Part shown: piece by piece, positions 55,001-62,966 of the stretch
Layout: every line of letters begins with the position of its first letter
Position numbering within the stretch: the stretch's first letter is position 1
DNA from: JAJFUI01 sp039698035
GTDB taxonomy: Bacteria; Planctomycetota; Planctomycetia; Pirellulales; Thermoguttaceae
Direction: 5' to 3'
Assembly: GCA_039698035.1 (NCBI GenBank)
Contig: JBDKSW010000003.1
Span: 62,001-126,000, forward strand
DNA: 64,000 nt
Made by a program: the position numbers and the translations under genes
Notes under the pieces: generated by a model
Database searches by the model: none
The model's input: the letters and a program-made list of their open reading frames with translations, nothing else
Told to the model about the DNA's origin: nothing

Positions 55001-55736
55001 TTCGCCCCAGATGGTGTCGCCGAAGATCTGCCGCCGCGATTTGCAGCGGTGCATCACCGTCAAGTGCGACACGCGGCAGGGCGTTCTGGCCAGCGAGGTG
55101 GTGCGGCAGATGCAGTCTCGGCTTGACAAGGCGTCGCGGCAGTGGCCGCCCGGCTATCGGTTCAAGTTTGGCGGCGAGTCTGAGGAGCAGGTCAAGGGGT
55201 TCAGCTCGGTGGCATTGGCGTTGGCCGCTTCGATGGTCCTCATCTATCTGGCGCTCGTGCTCCAATTCAACAGCGTCACGAAGCCGTTCGTCGTTTTCGT
55301 GGGGGTGCCGTTCGGACTGATCGGCGGAACGATGGGGCTCGTGCCGTTCGGCGTGCCGTTTGGCTTCATGGCGTTCCTCGGCGTGGCCTCGTTGGCCGGC
55401 GTCATTGTGAGCCACGTCATCGTGCTGTTCGACTATATCGAGGAGGCTTGCGAGCGCGGAGAGCCGCTGCGTCAAGCGGTGGTGGAGTCGGCCCTTGTGC
55501 GACTTCGGCCCGTGCTGGTGACCGTCTTGGCCACGGTCGGCGGCTTGATCCCGTTGGCGATCGAGGGGGGCCCGCTCTGGGAGCCGATGTGCTACGTTCA
55601 GATCGCCGGGCTGCTGCTGGCGACGCTCGTCACGCTGGGCATCGTGCCGGTGGTCTACGTCGCGTTCGTCGAGAATCTGCACGTGATCCGGTGGGCGCCC
55701 GAGAAGCGGGCTGTCCCGGAGCCGAGGAAGCTGTAA
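52086..55736 (+). CDS. RND efflux pump inner-membrane subunit, extended form
   Basis: A 1216-residue proton-driven exporter. Helix 1 is near the N-terminus (VAWTALAATLLWGGAAYWAM). The TM4 aspartate pair is conserved in GLLVDDPVVAGDAINREM (Asp581, Asp582), and the second half has SLAGVIVSHVIVLFDYIEEA. In AcrB the pair is at 407-408 and total length about 1050, so the first periplasmic porter region here carries roughly 170 extra residues. This includes a stretch around 170-260 with little similarity that I can recognise. The lysine of AcrB TM10 is not obvious. Substrate is unknown. The ATG overlaps the adaptor stop (ATGA). Confidence 0.93.
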   Translation: MTTSQFFVYKRPVAWTALAATLLWGGAAYWAMPQRHDPIIPIRMATIVTIYPGADAEKVEQEVTKRIENQVGQCEKVEKVYSTSRQNLSVVFVELFDSVRDTEQVWQDLQGRLASLTDLPTVRGRPVHPIIDKDFGETVTMMLTISSPKVSDFEIRQRAKNIRTVLEGFRRERPERYRRDRLTAILVYPNTVGRSYVLWLGESLMQRLTEKGLIEDGQIVEAPNTGCLDFQLVKGKTDNDVIQEALRWDRDSIGTGMSHPDIWPGIIVRDLRTLEKRLGRSRIDPLGSADHYSYRELLRFADLIRDRLKQYPTIGKIDEIGRQKEAIYLYYSSRRFSALDLSPALIAAQLERRNINLPGGRVETPEQNVFVHPSGEFTSEQQLGEVVMDVRAGYPTYLRDLVDIVRGYEDPPGVMNFRSVKVDADDPPEAKMPGALTLGVPRDGEAETALPKHSRLQTTRAITLAIRQIKGSHIDAFARDVEAALASLRGILPDDLRIERTHDEPREVREKIVQFDRNLVEAVVIVVLVALLFMEWRSALLVAVSIPLTVAMTLGVCQMLGIDLQQVSIAAMIIALGLLVDDPVVAGDAINREMADGQPRDVAAWLGPQKLARAILYATVTNCVAFLPLLLIKGRVGDFIYSLPVVVVASLVSSRIVSMTFIPLLGYYILRGQRGFEAAGETTGFRAAVAATYRRFSSWCLDHKALTLGVATLLLVLSAAILPMVGTAFFPKDLHNVFSVNVYLAEGTPIRETRNEVLEVLDRLEKLEGKNIRGYTTFVGQGGPRFWLSIVPEQRADNYAQILVHTLDARATRGVVERLKRELPLSVPAARITIEELETGPPIGVPVQIRLFGDDITELRRLAAETKQQLRAIPGTDNIHDDWNAEVFQLVATIDPDRANLSAGITNEDVALLLQTGLSGTAATYLREEDRQIPITFRLRSDERSRIEELSSLDVVSAATNARVPISQIVKFSPQMVSPKICRRDLQRCITVKCDTRQGVLASEVVRQMQSRLDKASRQWPPGYRFKFGGESEEQVKGFSSVALALAASMVLIYLALVLQFNSVTKPFVVFVGVPFGLIGGTMGLVPFGVPFGFMAFLGVASLAGVIVSHVIVLFDYIEEACERGEPLRQAVVESALVRLRPVLVTVLATVGGLIPLAIEGGPLWEPMCYVQIAGLLLATLVTLGIVPVVYVAFVENLHVIRWAPEKRAVPEPRKL

Positions 55737-55761
55737 TTTCCGGGAGCGACGAGCCAACGGC

Positions 55762-57177
55762 CTAAAGGTTGCCGATGGCCCGGCGAAGGCGCAGCTCGGC
55801 GAGCACGGCCTCGTAGGTGCTGTTGTAGAAGTTCGTGTACGTCTGCACGCGGAGCGTTTCGGCGTCGAGCACCTCGGTGTTGGTGCCCACCTGGTGCTGA
55901 TAGCGGTCGCGGGCGACGCGGATGTTTTCATCGGCCTGGGCGGTGGCCTGGCGCGTCACCTCGACCCGCTGCAGCGCGGTCTGCAATTCGAGCCAACGTT
56001 GCCGCACTTCCAAGGCGATCATGGACTCGGCGTCGCGTCGCAGTCGGAGTACGGCCTGGGCCCGTTCGGACAAGGCCTCGGCCTGGTGCGACGTGCGGCC
56101 CGAGTCGATGGGCGTCCACTCGACGCCGACGGCGACGACGGCGAGGCCATTCGGATCGACATATTGATTTTGCTGGTAGAGGTAGCCGCCCATCAATGCG
56201 ACCTGTGGGGCGTTCTTCGCTCGCAGGCTGGCCGCCTGGCGATCCAAGGCCCGCATCTGGGCGCCGAGCCCGGCGATTTCGGGCCGCGTGTTGAGCGCTT
56301 GTTGCGTCAATTCGTTGACGTCGCCCGGCACGGCCGTGCCGCCAAGTTCGGCGAGGTTCACGGGCTCATCGAGTCTGCGACCCAAGGCGCGGTTGTAGGC
56401 GGCAAAGGCGACTCGGAGGGTGTTTTCCGCTTGCAACGCTTGCTGCTGCGCGTCGGCCAGCGCGACCTGGGCCGCCAGCAGATCGTTGCGTGAAACCAGC
56501 CCGCGATCGTAAAAGCCGGCGACATCACGGTTGTGGGCGTTGAGGCTCGTCACCTTGGTTTCCGCCAGTTGAACGATCCGCGTCGCGCGCAGGGTGGCCA
56601 CGTAGATTTCGGCGACGTTCATCTTCACATCCAAGACGGTTCGACCGCATTCGGCTTCGTTGGCTTTCAGGGCTTCGGAGGCGGCGTCGATGCCGTTGGA
56701 AATGCGACCGAACGTATAGAGCGGCTGATTCACCATCGCCTGAAAACCGGCGCCGTTTCGATTGAGGAACGGCAGTTCGGCCGTGCCAAGGACGGGGAGC
56801 GTGGCCACGAAGGTCGGCTGGTCGCTGAGCACGTAGTAGTCGCTCCCGAGCTTCATGGCCGGAAATCGCTCGGCTCTGGCGGCGCCGAGCGAACTTTCGG
56901 CTGCGCCGACGTTCCAGCGGCTGGCTTCGACACGCTGGTCGGCCTGGAGGGCGGCCAGCCAGGCATCGTCAAGCGTCTCGGCGTGTCGCATCGGCCCAGG
57001 CGGCGTGGGCATTGCCGCCTCGGGATTTGGGGCGTCTTGCGCGGGCCGTTGCAGCGGCGCATCGTAGGCGGCCTGAGGCCGAGGCTGTTGTCCAACGGCG
57101 GGGTCGGCCAGGCAGCCGAGTGGCAATACGGCAAGGACCACGACGAATTTTCTGACGGCAGCGGTAGACAGAAACAT
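55762..57177 (-). CDS. TolC-family outer-membrane efflux channel (lipoprotein)
   Basis: A 471-residue outer-membrane factor with a lipoprotein signal (FVVVLAVLPLGCLADP, lipobox LPLGC). The two repeated OEP halves are rich in long coiled-coil helices, with family segments LDDAWLAALQADQRVEASRW, QPLYTFGRISNGIDAA and ENIRVARDRYQHQVGTNTEV. It probably completes the tripartite pump encoded on the opposite strand, whose last gene converges on it with 25 bp between stops. The ATG at 57177 has GGGGAG upstream. A TGATACAC sequence shared with the tetR operator lies about 85 bp upstream and may link their control. Confidence 0.93.
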   Translation of the reverse strand: MFLSTAAVRKFVVVLAVLPLGCLADPAVGQQPRPQAAYDAPLQRPAQDAPNPEAAMPTPPGPMRHAETLDDAWLAALQADQRVEASRWNVGAAESSLGAARAERFPAMKLGSDYYVLSDQPTFVATLPVLGTAELPFLNRNGAGFQAMVNQPLYTFGRISNGIDAASEALKANEAECGRTVLDVKMNVAEIYVATLRATRIVQLAETKVTSLNAHNRDVAGFYDRGLVSRNDLLAAQVALADAQQQALQAENTLRVAFAAYNRALGRRLDEPVNLAELGGTAVPGDVNELTQQALNTRPEIAGLGAQMRALDRQAASLRAKNAPQVALMGGYLYQQNQYVDPNGLAVVAVGVEWTPIDSGRTSHQAEALSERAQAVLRLRRDAESMIALEVRQRWLELQTALQRVEVTRQATAQADENIRVARDRYQHQVGTNTEVLDAETLRVQTYTNFYNSTYEAVLAELRLRRAIGNL

Positions 57178-57260
57178 GCCCACTCCCCCCCAACGGCGAG
57201 GCAAGTCGGTTGGCACGAAACGAGGCGTTGCGCACCGATCCACTAGATGGCTTCGTCCGA

Positions 57261-57268
57261 TGATACAC
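57261..57268. promoter_or_regulatory. TGATACAC site upstream of the tolC-like gene
   Basis: Identical to 50196-50203 in the tetR operator. Read on the minus strand it overlaps a TATCAT hexamer that could be the -10 of the channel gene. The rest of the 307-bp gap (57178-57484) shows no gene. Confidence 0.5.
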
Positions 57269-57484
57269 ACCGTGTTTAACGAACTTGCCGGTTGTGCCGA
57301 CATTGCGGGCGAGATGCGCCACACCGGACAGGGCTGACGAGGTGGCGAAACACGCAAAAAGGGGAAACGCAGGCTAGCTGCGACCCCAAGGCAAGGCCGG
57401 GCGTTCGGCCGTGCGTGCGATGGAACATGTTGGCTCGCGACGGCTTCCGCGCGCGTCATTTGCGGACCAAGGCTTTCGCCGGCA

Positions 57485-58438
57485 TCAGGAACGGGCTGCG
57501 TCCCTGCGTTTCAAGACGCCCGTCCACCACCAGGCGAGCAGCTTGGTGGTCAGCCGAGCGGCCATCGGATCGCAGCCCGGCGGAACGGGGGACGGGACGA
57601 ACTCGACGATGTCGGCCCCGATCAGGCGGGCGTGCGACTCGACCATGACCGTGCGGATGACCTGCATGGTCTGACGCCATGAAAGGCCGTCGGGCTGGGG
57701 CGTGCCCGTGCTGGGGATGATGGACGGGTCCAGGCCGTCCACATCGATTGACAGATAGACGTCGCCTTCGAGGCGGCGGAGCGTCTCGATGACATCGGTC
57801 CACTGCTCGGCCAAGCGATGGGCGTAGTAGGTCGTAATGCGTGGGCCTTTGGTGGCGACCTGATGTTCCTCGCTGGTAAGGCTGCGAATGCCAACCTGCA
57901 CGAGCCGGCAGCCGCGTTCCCAGAGGCGCCGCATGACCGTCCCGTGCGACCAATAGCGGCCCAGCAAACGATCGGCCAAATCGGCGTGGGCGTCCACATG
58001 CACAATCGTGACGCCGGCAAGATCTTCGGAGGCCTCGCGCCTTTCAACGTCGCAGCGATCGGGCGTAAGGCGGCCGGCCGGCGCGGCCAGCCCCGTCACG
58101 ACGCCGTAGGTGACGCTGTGCTCGCCGCCAAGGGTCAGCACGAACTTCTTCGGGAGCGAACGAACGTGGTTCTCGACCGCGGCGAGGCACTGTTCCAGGT
58201 CGCCCTCGGGAGCGAAGGGGGGCAGGGCGTGGATTTTTGGACCGGTGGCAAACTCGACGCAAGTCTCCTCGTCGAAAGTCTCGACCTGAGGGCTGGCCTC
58301 GATGATCGCCCGGGGTCCGCCGGCCGTCCCCTTCCCGTAGCATACGGTTTTTTCGATCGGCAACGGCAGCAGGATCGCGTCGGCCTGCTCCAAACCGGGC
58401 GAAGGCAGGCCGAAAAGCTGGGTGTGATCCTGGGGCAT
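57485..58438 (-). CDS. speB: Agmatinase/arginase-family ureohydrolase
   Basis: A 317-residue manganese hydrolase, probably releasing urea from agmatine in polyamine synthesis. All metal-binding motifs are present: LTLGGEHSVTYGVV near residue 100, IVHVDAHADL near 147 and LSIDVDGLDPSIIP near 228. The overall length fits agmatinase, and the context shows no arginine-degradation genes. An AAGGAT ribosome site lies about nine bases before the ATG at 58438. Arginase or guanidinobutyrase activity cannot be excluded by sequence inspection, so the symbol is provisional. Confidence 0.88.
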   Translation of the reverse strand: MPQDHTQLFGLPSPGLEQADAILLPLPIEKTVCYGKGTAGGPRAIIEASPQVETFDEETCVEFATGPKIHALPPFAPEGDLEQCLAAVENHVRSLPKKFVLTLGGEHSVTYGVVTGLAAPAGRLTPDRCDVERREASEDLAGVTIVHVDAHADLADRLLGRYWSHGTVMRRLWERGCRLVQVGIRSLTSEEHQVATKGPRITTYYAHRLAEQWTDVIETLRRLEGDVYLSIDVDGLDPSIIPSTGTPQPDGLSWRQTMQVIRTVMVESHARLIGADIVEFVPSPVPPGCDPMAARLTTKLLAWWWTGVLKRRDAARS

Positions 58439-58965
58439 CGGTGCGATCCTTGTGGGGTTGCCGTGGCCGAAGTGGAATGGACGGGGCAGCCACGGTCTGA
58501 CGGATGGGCGGGCGGCGCCAACGGCCGCCAGCAGACCATATTTCAGGGCATGCGAGGCGGTCTGTCAAGGGCCGGCCGTCAGGGGCGAGCGGGGCCGGGA
58601 AAATGCGAAATCCCTGCAAGGTGTCGGCGCGGAGCGCGGTGAAGAAACCGTATGGTGCGGCGTAACCTACGTCGCTCCAACGAGATCCTTCGCTGCGATC
58701 AGAATGACGGGAGGCTTCAGCCGGTGCATCGAGCCCTGCTTTGCCGTTTTTCTGGGCAGCGAGGGCCAATGTCTGGCAACGCCCGGAAAGTCAGGTAGAA
58801 TAGAAAAGTCGCTGTTTCGACGTTCGAGAGATCATCGCCGTAACGTCGGGCGACCAGCTCGCCTGGGACGGGTGCGGTCCGTGCCATTGCCGGCGGTTGA
58901 CACGCCGCTCATCGAGACCGGATCACCGTGATCAAGCGTCTTGCGGACTCTCATTGAGGAGCATT
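58439..58965. other. 527-bp divergent gap; predicted promoter for the TPR gene
   Basis: No gene seen. CTGGCA (58773-58778), a 17-bp spacer and TAGAAT (58796-58801) form a reasonable plus-strand promoter with a leader of about 158 nt. The stretch 58683-58711 (core ATCCTTCGCTGCGATCAG) resembles recurrent intergenic sequence that I recall from other bacterial genomes; this is memory, not a search. Confidence 0.45.
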
Positions 58966-61125
58966 ATGTCCCACCGTCGCCGCCGATCCAAGAATTCGTC
59001 GCCGTTACGCGACTTCGTCACGGCCTGCTGGACGAGCCAAGTCTGCCGAGTGTTGGCGGGCGTTGTTGTTCTGGGCGGGGCGATTTTCGCCGTCTACGCT
59101 CCGTCGATGCACGGCGGATTCCTGATGGACGACGACAATCTGCTGACGGCCAACGCGTTGATTAGCTCGCCGAACGGTCTGTACCAAATCTGGTTCACCA
59201 ACGAATCGCCCGACTATTGGCCGGTTTCGAACACGTCGCTGTGGATCGAGTGGCGTTTGTGGGGCAGCAACCCGACGGGCTATCACGTCACCAACGACCT
59301 GCTGCACGTGATGACCTGCCTGCTGCTGTGGCTCGTCTTGCACAGGCTTTCCATTCCGGGGGCCTTTCTGGCGGCGCTGCTGTATGCCGTCCATCCGGTG
59401 AACGTCGAGTCGATCGCCTGGATTGCGCAGCGGAAGGACGCCATGGCCGTGGTGTTTTTCATGCTTTCGGTGTTTGGTTTCGTCGAAGCGGAACTGCGGG
59501 GCATGTCCCGCGGGGCGTCGCAGGTCGGCGGCGTTCGAGGCGACGGTCTGAAAGCGTCCGGCGAGTCGTTTTATCCGCCGGGGGTTCTGCGATGGCATTT
59601 GTTTAGTCTGATCATGTTTGTGTTGGCCGTGCTGAGCAAGGGCTCGGCCGTGATTCTGCCGCTGGTGTTGGTCATCGTCATTTTCTGGCGACGCCGACCG
59701 AGTTGGCGCGACGGCGTCCGACTGGCTCCGTTTTTTGTGATTGCGGCGGCGCTGACGCTGGTGAACATCTGGTTCCAGACGCATGGCGGAGCGCCGGTTC
59801 GGCCCGGCTTCGGTCCGGTCAATCGCCTGTTGCAGGCTGGCGTTGTCACCTGTTTTTATCTGAACAAGGCGTTGGTACCGCTGAATCTGTTGTATGTTTA
59901 TCCGCTGTGGAATATCGACTGGCGCGTCTTCTGGTGGTGGCTTCCCACCGTGGCGACAATCCTCATGACGGTCTGCATGGGTTTTTTGTCGCGGCATCGT
60001 CCGGCGTGGGGACGGCCCGTGTTCTTCGCGTGGCTGTTTTTCCTGGCGGCGTTGTTCCCGATGATGGGGTTCACGGACATTGCCTACATGCGATTTTGTC
60101 TCGTGGCCGACCATTACCAGCACATTGCCTTGCTGGGCGTGGTGACGCTGCTGGCCGCCGGCGCGCGGCTTTGGTACGACCGGACGCACGGTTTGTTTCG
60201 GGGGGCCGCCGTAGCAACGTCGGCGGCGGCCGTCGTTAGTCTGGCCGTCCTCTGCTTTCAGCAAAACGGGCTCTATAAAGACGCCAACACGCTCTATAAG
60301 GCGACCATCAAGAACAATCCCACTTGCGCGGTGCTCTACAACGAACTCGGTCGAATCGCGACGAACAATCGCAACTTGGCCGAGGCGGTGTTGTACTATG
60401 AGCAAGCCATTGCCGCATGGCCGGGGTATGCCGAGCCGCACAATAATCTCGCGATCGTCCTTGACCAGTTGGGCTACAAGAACGAGGCGGTCCGCCTCTT
60501 TCAGAAGGCGCTGATGTTGGGGGGAACGGACTATGGGTCTGCGCGCATGAATCTGGCGTCCATGTACGCCGCTTGCGGCCGGCTTCCCGAGTTGATGGCG
60601 CAATGCAAAGAACTGCTGCGTCAGAATCCCAAGAACGCCACCGCGCGTCTTCAATATGGCGAGGCGTTGATCGTTTCGGGCAAGGTGGATGAAGGGGTTG
60701 AGATGTTCAAGGGCATTCGGACGTATCACTGCGACAATTTCGTCAGCGAAAACGCCACCGGAGTGATCCTGTTCAAGGCCAACCGCATTCCCGAGGCCGT
60801 CGATGCTTTCCAGCGCGCCATCCAATTGAACCCGGCCTTTCTGCCGGCGCGTATGAGTCTGGCTGCCATTTATCGCAAGCTGAACCGGACGGCGGACGCA
60901 CTCAAGGAATATGAAGCGGTTGTTTGTCAGAGCACCGACAGGCCGGAAACGATCGACGCCTACCGAGGAATCGCCGAGATCGATATTGCGGAAGGGCGAA
61001 TCAACGGAGGCATCGCGATGGCCAAGAAGGCGGCGAGTCTTGCCCGATCGAAAGACGACCAAGCGTTGGCGACCGAAATTGAGCTGTGGATCGACAGTTG
61101 TCAGCGGGCCAAGAAATCGAAGTGA
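58966..61125 (+). CDS. Membrane protein with PMT/TMTC-like domain and C-terminal TPRs (paralogue 3)
   Basis: A 719-residue protein with the same plan as the other two. It has a helix near residue 30 (VLAGVVVLGGAIFAVYAP), then GGFLMDDDNLLTANALI, LLYAVHPVNVESIAWIAQRK and about ten further helices to residue ~430. Helical repeats follow: AVLYNELGRIATNNRNLAEA, EPHNNLAIVLDQLGYKNEAV, and more to the end. Sequence differs enough from paralogues 1 and 2 to suggest old duplication. The ATG at 58966 follows a good TGAGGAG site; the upstream in-frame ATG at 58897 lacks one. Function is unproven. Confidence 0.86.
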   Translation: MSHRRRRSKNSSPLRDFVTACWTSQVCRVLAGVVVLGGAIFAVYAPSMHGGFLMDDDNLLTANALISSPNGLYQIWFTNESPDYWPVSNTSLWIEWRLWGSNPTGYHVTNDLLHVMTCLLLWLVLHRLSIPGAFLAALLYAVHPVNVESIAWIAQRKDAMAVVFFMLSVFGFVEAELRGMSRGASQVGGVRGDGLKASGESFYPPGVLRWHLFSLIMFVLAVLSKGSAVILPLVLVIVIFWRRRPSWRDGVRLAPFFVIAAALTLVNIWFQTHGGAPVRPGFGPVNRLLQAGVVTCFYLNKALVPLNLLYVYPLWNIDWRVFWWWLPTVATILMTVCMGFLSRHRPAWGRPVFFAWLFFLAALFPMMGFTDIAYMRFCLVADHYQHIALLGVVTLLAAGARLWYDRTHGLFRGAAVATSAAAVVSLAVLCFQQNGLYKDANTLYKATIKNNPTCAVLYNELGRIATNNRNLAEAVLYYEQAIAAWPGYAEPHNNLAIVLDQLGYKNEAVRLFQKALMLGGTDYGSARMNLASMYAACGRLPELMAQCKELLRQNPKNATARLQYGEALIVSGKVDEGVEMFKGIRTYHCDNFVSENATGVILFKANRIPEAVDAFQRAIQLNPAFLPARMSLAAIYRKLNRTADALKEYEAVVCQSTDRPETIDAYRGIAEIDIAEGRINGGIAMAKKAASLARSKDDQALATEIELWIDSCQRAKKSK

Positions 61126-61311
61126 TTTTGTCGCCCGCCGGGTCAGCCGTCTTGCATGTTTGGCGGCCGGCCGCACGGCGGTCTCGTCCGAGGGCCGAGT
61201 GGAGGGGGTGGCACGGCGGCTTCCAGGACTGGACTTGCGTGGCGGAAAGCGATTTTTCGCTTCGCTTGGAGGGACGGCGTCCCCGGCGTGGCCTTTGCAG
61301 CCGCGCCGTCC

Positions 61312-61340
61312 TTGTCGCCGGGGCCCGAGCAACGCATAAT
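61312..61340 (+). promoter_or_regulatory. Predicted promoter of the J-like gene, leaderless
   Basis: TTGTCG (61312-61317), a 17-bp spacer and CATAAT (61335-61340). The hexamer ends 7 bp before the ATG at 61348, the same spacing as in miaB and the DUF4416 gene. Confidence 0.6.
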
Positions 61341-61347
61341 GGGCCGT

Positions 61348-61965
61348 ATGTCCGCCCCATTCGATCCGTATCTTCAGTGGCTTGGAATCCGCGAACCGGA
61401 GCGGCCGCCGAATCATTACCGGTTGCTGGGCGTGTCGCCGTTTGAGAATGACCCGGTCGTGCTGAGCAACGCGGCGGACCGGCAGATGGCCCACGTGCGA
61501 ACCTTCCAGACCGGCTTGCATTCGGCCGAGTCGCAGCAGTTGCTCAACGAGTTGGCGAGGGCCAAGTTGTGCCTGCTTAGCCTGGATAAAAAGGCCGCGT
61601 ACGATGCCGAGTTGCAGGCAGCGATTTCTGGCGTGGCGTCGGAATCCGCCACGGGCGAGTCGGCCGCGTCCGAGTTGGCCGGGGATACCGAGGCGACGGC
61701 GTCGCCGGGCGTTTTGCTGAGGACGCCCGTTGCCGCGTCGAGGCCGAAGGCGGTTGCGCCGCCCACGAGGAGCCCGTTCGCGGTGACCGTGATGCTGTTG
61801 CTGCTGACCCTGTTGGCGATATTGCTGGGACTGGTTTTGCTGTTGCAAAGCTTGGGCGCGCTGCGACGTAATCTGAACGAACACCTGGGCGCTCCATCGG
61901 TCAGCGTCGAGATGGGAGGGCCGGTCCTCACCGAGCTGACGCCCCCGGCGATCCGGACCGCATGA
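61348..61965 (+). CDS. J-domain-like single-pass membrane protein lacking HPD
   Basis: A 205-residue protein of a type I associate with planctomycetes. It opens with FDPYLQWLGIREPERPPNHY and LLGVSPFENDPVVLSNAADR, and has the helix QQLLNELARAKLCLLSLDKK followed by AAYDAEL, recalling helices I and IV of a J-domain. The HPD tripeptide that activates DnaK is absent, so a J-chaperone role is doubtful. A Ser/Ala-rich linker leads to one membrane helix near residue 155 (VTVMLLLLTLLAILLGLVLL). The ATG at 61348 is favoured by promoter spacing; one at 61339 is in frame. It overlaps trmL by 4 bp (ATGA). Its function is unknown. Confidence 0.78.
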   Translation: MSAPFDPYLQWLGIREPERPPNHYRLLGVSPFENDPVVLSNAADRQMAHVRTFQTGLHSAESQQLLNELARAKLCLLSLDKKAAYDAELQAAISGVASESATGESAASELAGDTEATASPGVLLRTPVAASRPKAVAPPTRSPFAVTVMLLLLTLLAILLGLVLLLQSLGALRRNLNEHLGAPSVSVEMGGPVLTELTPPAIRTA

Positions 61966-62438
61966 TGGGCAGCGACATCACGCCTTGGCTTCATATCGTC
62001 CTGCACGAGCCGGAGATTGCCGAGAACACGGGCAACATTGGCCGCACATGCACGGCACTCGGGGCCAAGCTGTGGCTCGTGCGACCGCTTGGATTCCGCA
62101 TGGAAGAGCGACGGCGGCGGCGTGCCGGCCTCGACTATTGGCAACACCTCGCGTGGCAGGCCGTCGACAACTGGTCGGCGCTCTTGGCACAACTGCCGGA
62201 GAGCCGCCTGTGGTTTTTCACGAAACACGCGAGTCGCGAATACACCGACGCGGCGTTCGCGCCGGGCGATGGGCTCGTGTTTGGCGGGGAATCGCGAGGG
62301 CTGCCGGCCGCGATGATCGAATCGCACGCGGATCGTTGCTTGCGGATTCCGATGAACGCGGAAGTCCGCAGTCTGAACCTGGCCGTCAGCGTGGCCGTCG
62401 CGGCCTACGAAGCGCGGCGGCAGTCGGTCGCCATGTGA
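61962..62438 (+). CDS. trmL: tRNA (cytidine(34)-2'-O)-methyltransferase
   Basis: A 158-residue SPOUT methyltransferase that 2'-O-methylates the wobble nucleotide of tRNA-Leu isoacceptors. Motifs are the N-terminal PEIAENTGNIGRTC, the SAM-knot GLVFGGESRGLP and IPMNAEVRSLNLAVSVAVAA near the C-terminus. Its length is typical of TrmL, shorter than TrmH-type enzymes that carry extra domains. Two ATGs (61962, 61965) are possible; the first overlaps the J-like gene's stop as ATGA. Translational coupling to the J-like gene is likely, though no functional link is known. Confidence 0.95.
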   Translation: MMGSDITPWLHIVLHEPEIAENTGNIGRTCTALGAKLWLVRPLGFRMEERRRRRAGLDYWQHLAWQAVDNWSALLAQLPESRLWFFTKHASREYTDAAFAPGDGLVFGGESRGLPAAMIESHADRCLRIPMNAEVRSLNLAVSVAVAAYEARRQSVAM

Positions 62439-62459
62439 GGCGAGCCTGTTTTTGGGCTC

Positions 62460-62488
62460 TTGACCCTCGGCCTGGTCCAAGCGACAAT
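62460..62488 (+). promoter_or_regulatory. Predicted crcB promoter
   Basis: TTGACC (62460-62465), a 17-bp spacer and GACAAT (62483-62488). The leader would be about 45 nt, too short for a fluoride riboswitch. Confidence 0.5.
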
Positions 62489-62539
62489 CAGCCGGCGTTC
62501 GGAACGGGCGACCGCGTTCGGCGGCCATCCGAATGTCAC

Positions 62540-62932
62540 ATGCGGTGGAGACGGTTTGTGCACAAATTGGTTCTGATCGCGTTGGCCGGCGGCATCGGCA
62601 CCTTGGCGCGCTACGGGCTGGGCGGCTTGGTGCAACAAGGCTCGGGCAAGCTGTTCCCTTGGGGCACGGTGGCGGTGAATCTGCTCGGCTGCCTCGCTTT
62701 CGGGCTGCTGTTCTCCGCGTTGGAGGAGCGCCGGACGATGTCCGACCAGGTTCGGACGATTTTACTGGTGGGATTCATGGGGGGATTCACGACGTTTTCC
62801 ACGTTCATGTTCGAGACCCGGAGTCTGATTGCGGACGCGCAGTGGCTGCCGGCCGTCGGCTATTTCACGTTGCACAACGTCGGCGGTTTCACGGCCATGG
62901 TGGCGGGCATGGCCTTGGGTCGCTTGTTGTAA
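62540..62932 (+). CDS. crcB: Fluoride channel CrcB/Fluc
   Basis: A 130-residue membrane protein with four helices that forms the dual-topology fluoride channel. Conserved boxes are GGIGTLARYGLGG, PWGTVAVNLLGCLAFGLL, ILLVGFMGGFTTFSTFMFE and the last helix VGGFTAMVAGMALG. The asparagine in the second box and the phenylalanines of the FTTFSTF loop line the pore in studied Fluc proteins. The ATG at 62540 gives a normal length. No close Shine-Dalgarno sequence is visible. The adjoining DUF190 gene is a frequent partner of crcB. Confidence 0.95.
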   Translation: MRWRRFVHKLVLIALAGGIGTLARYGLGGLVQQGSGKLFPWGTVAVNLLGCLAFGLLFSALEERRTMSDQVRTILLVGFMGGFTTFSTFMFETRSLIADAQWLPAVGYFTLHNVGGFTAMVAGMALGRLL

Positions 62933-62966
62933 AGAGACGGCCGTTCTCAGAACTAGGAGGCGTGCG

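Noticed and set aside
59005..61884. A 959-codon open frame on the minus strand over the third TPR gene
   Set aside because: It is antisense to a gene with clear helices and TPRs. Its product is Arg/Gln/His-rich with no domain, as expected from GC-rich third positions.
62439..62539. Possible fluoride riboswitch before crcB
   Set aside because: Only ~100 bp are available and a promoter lies within them. I could not fit the conserved core of the crcB motif.
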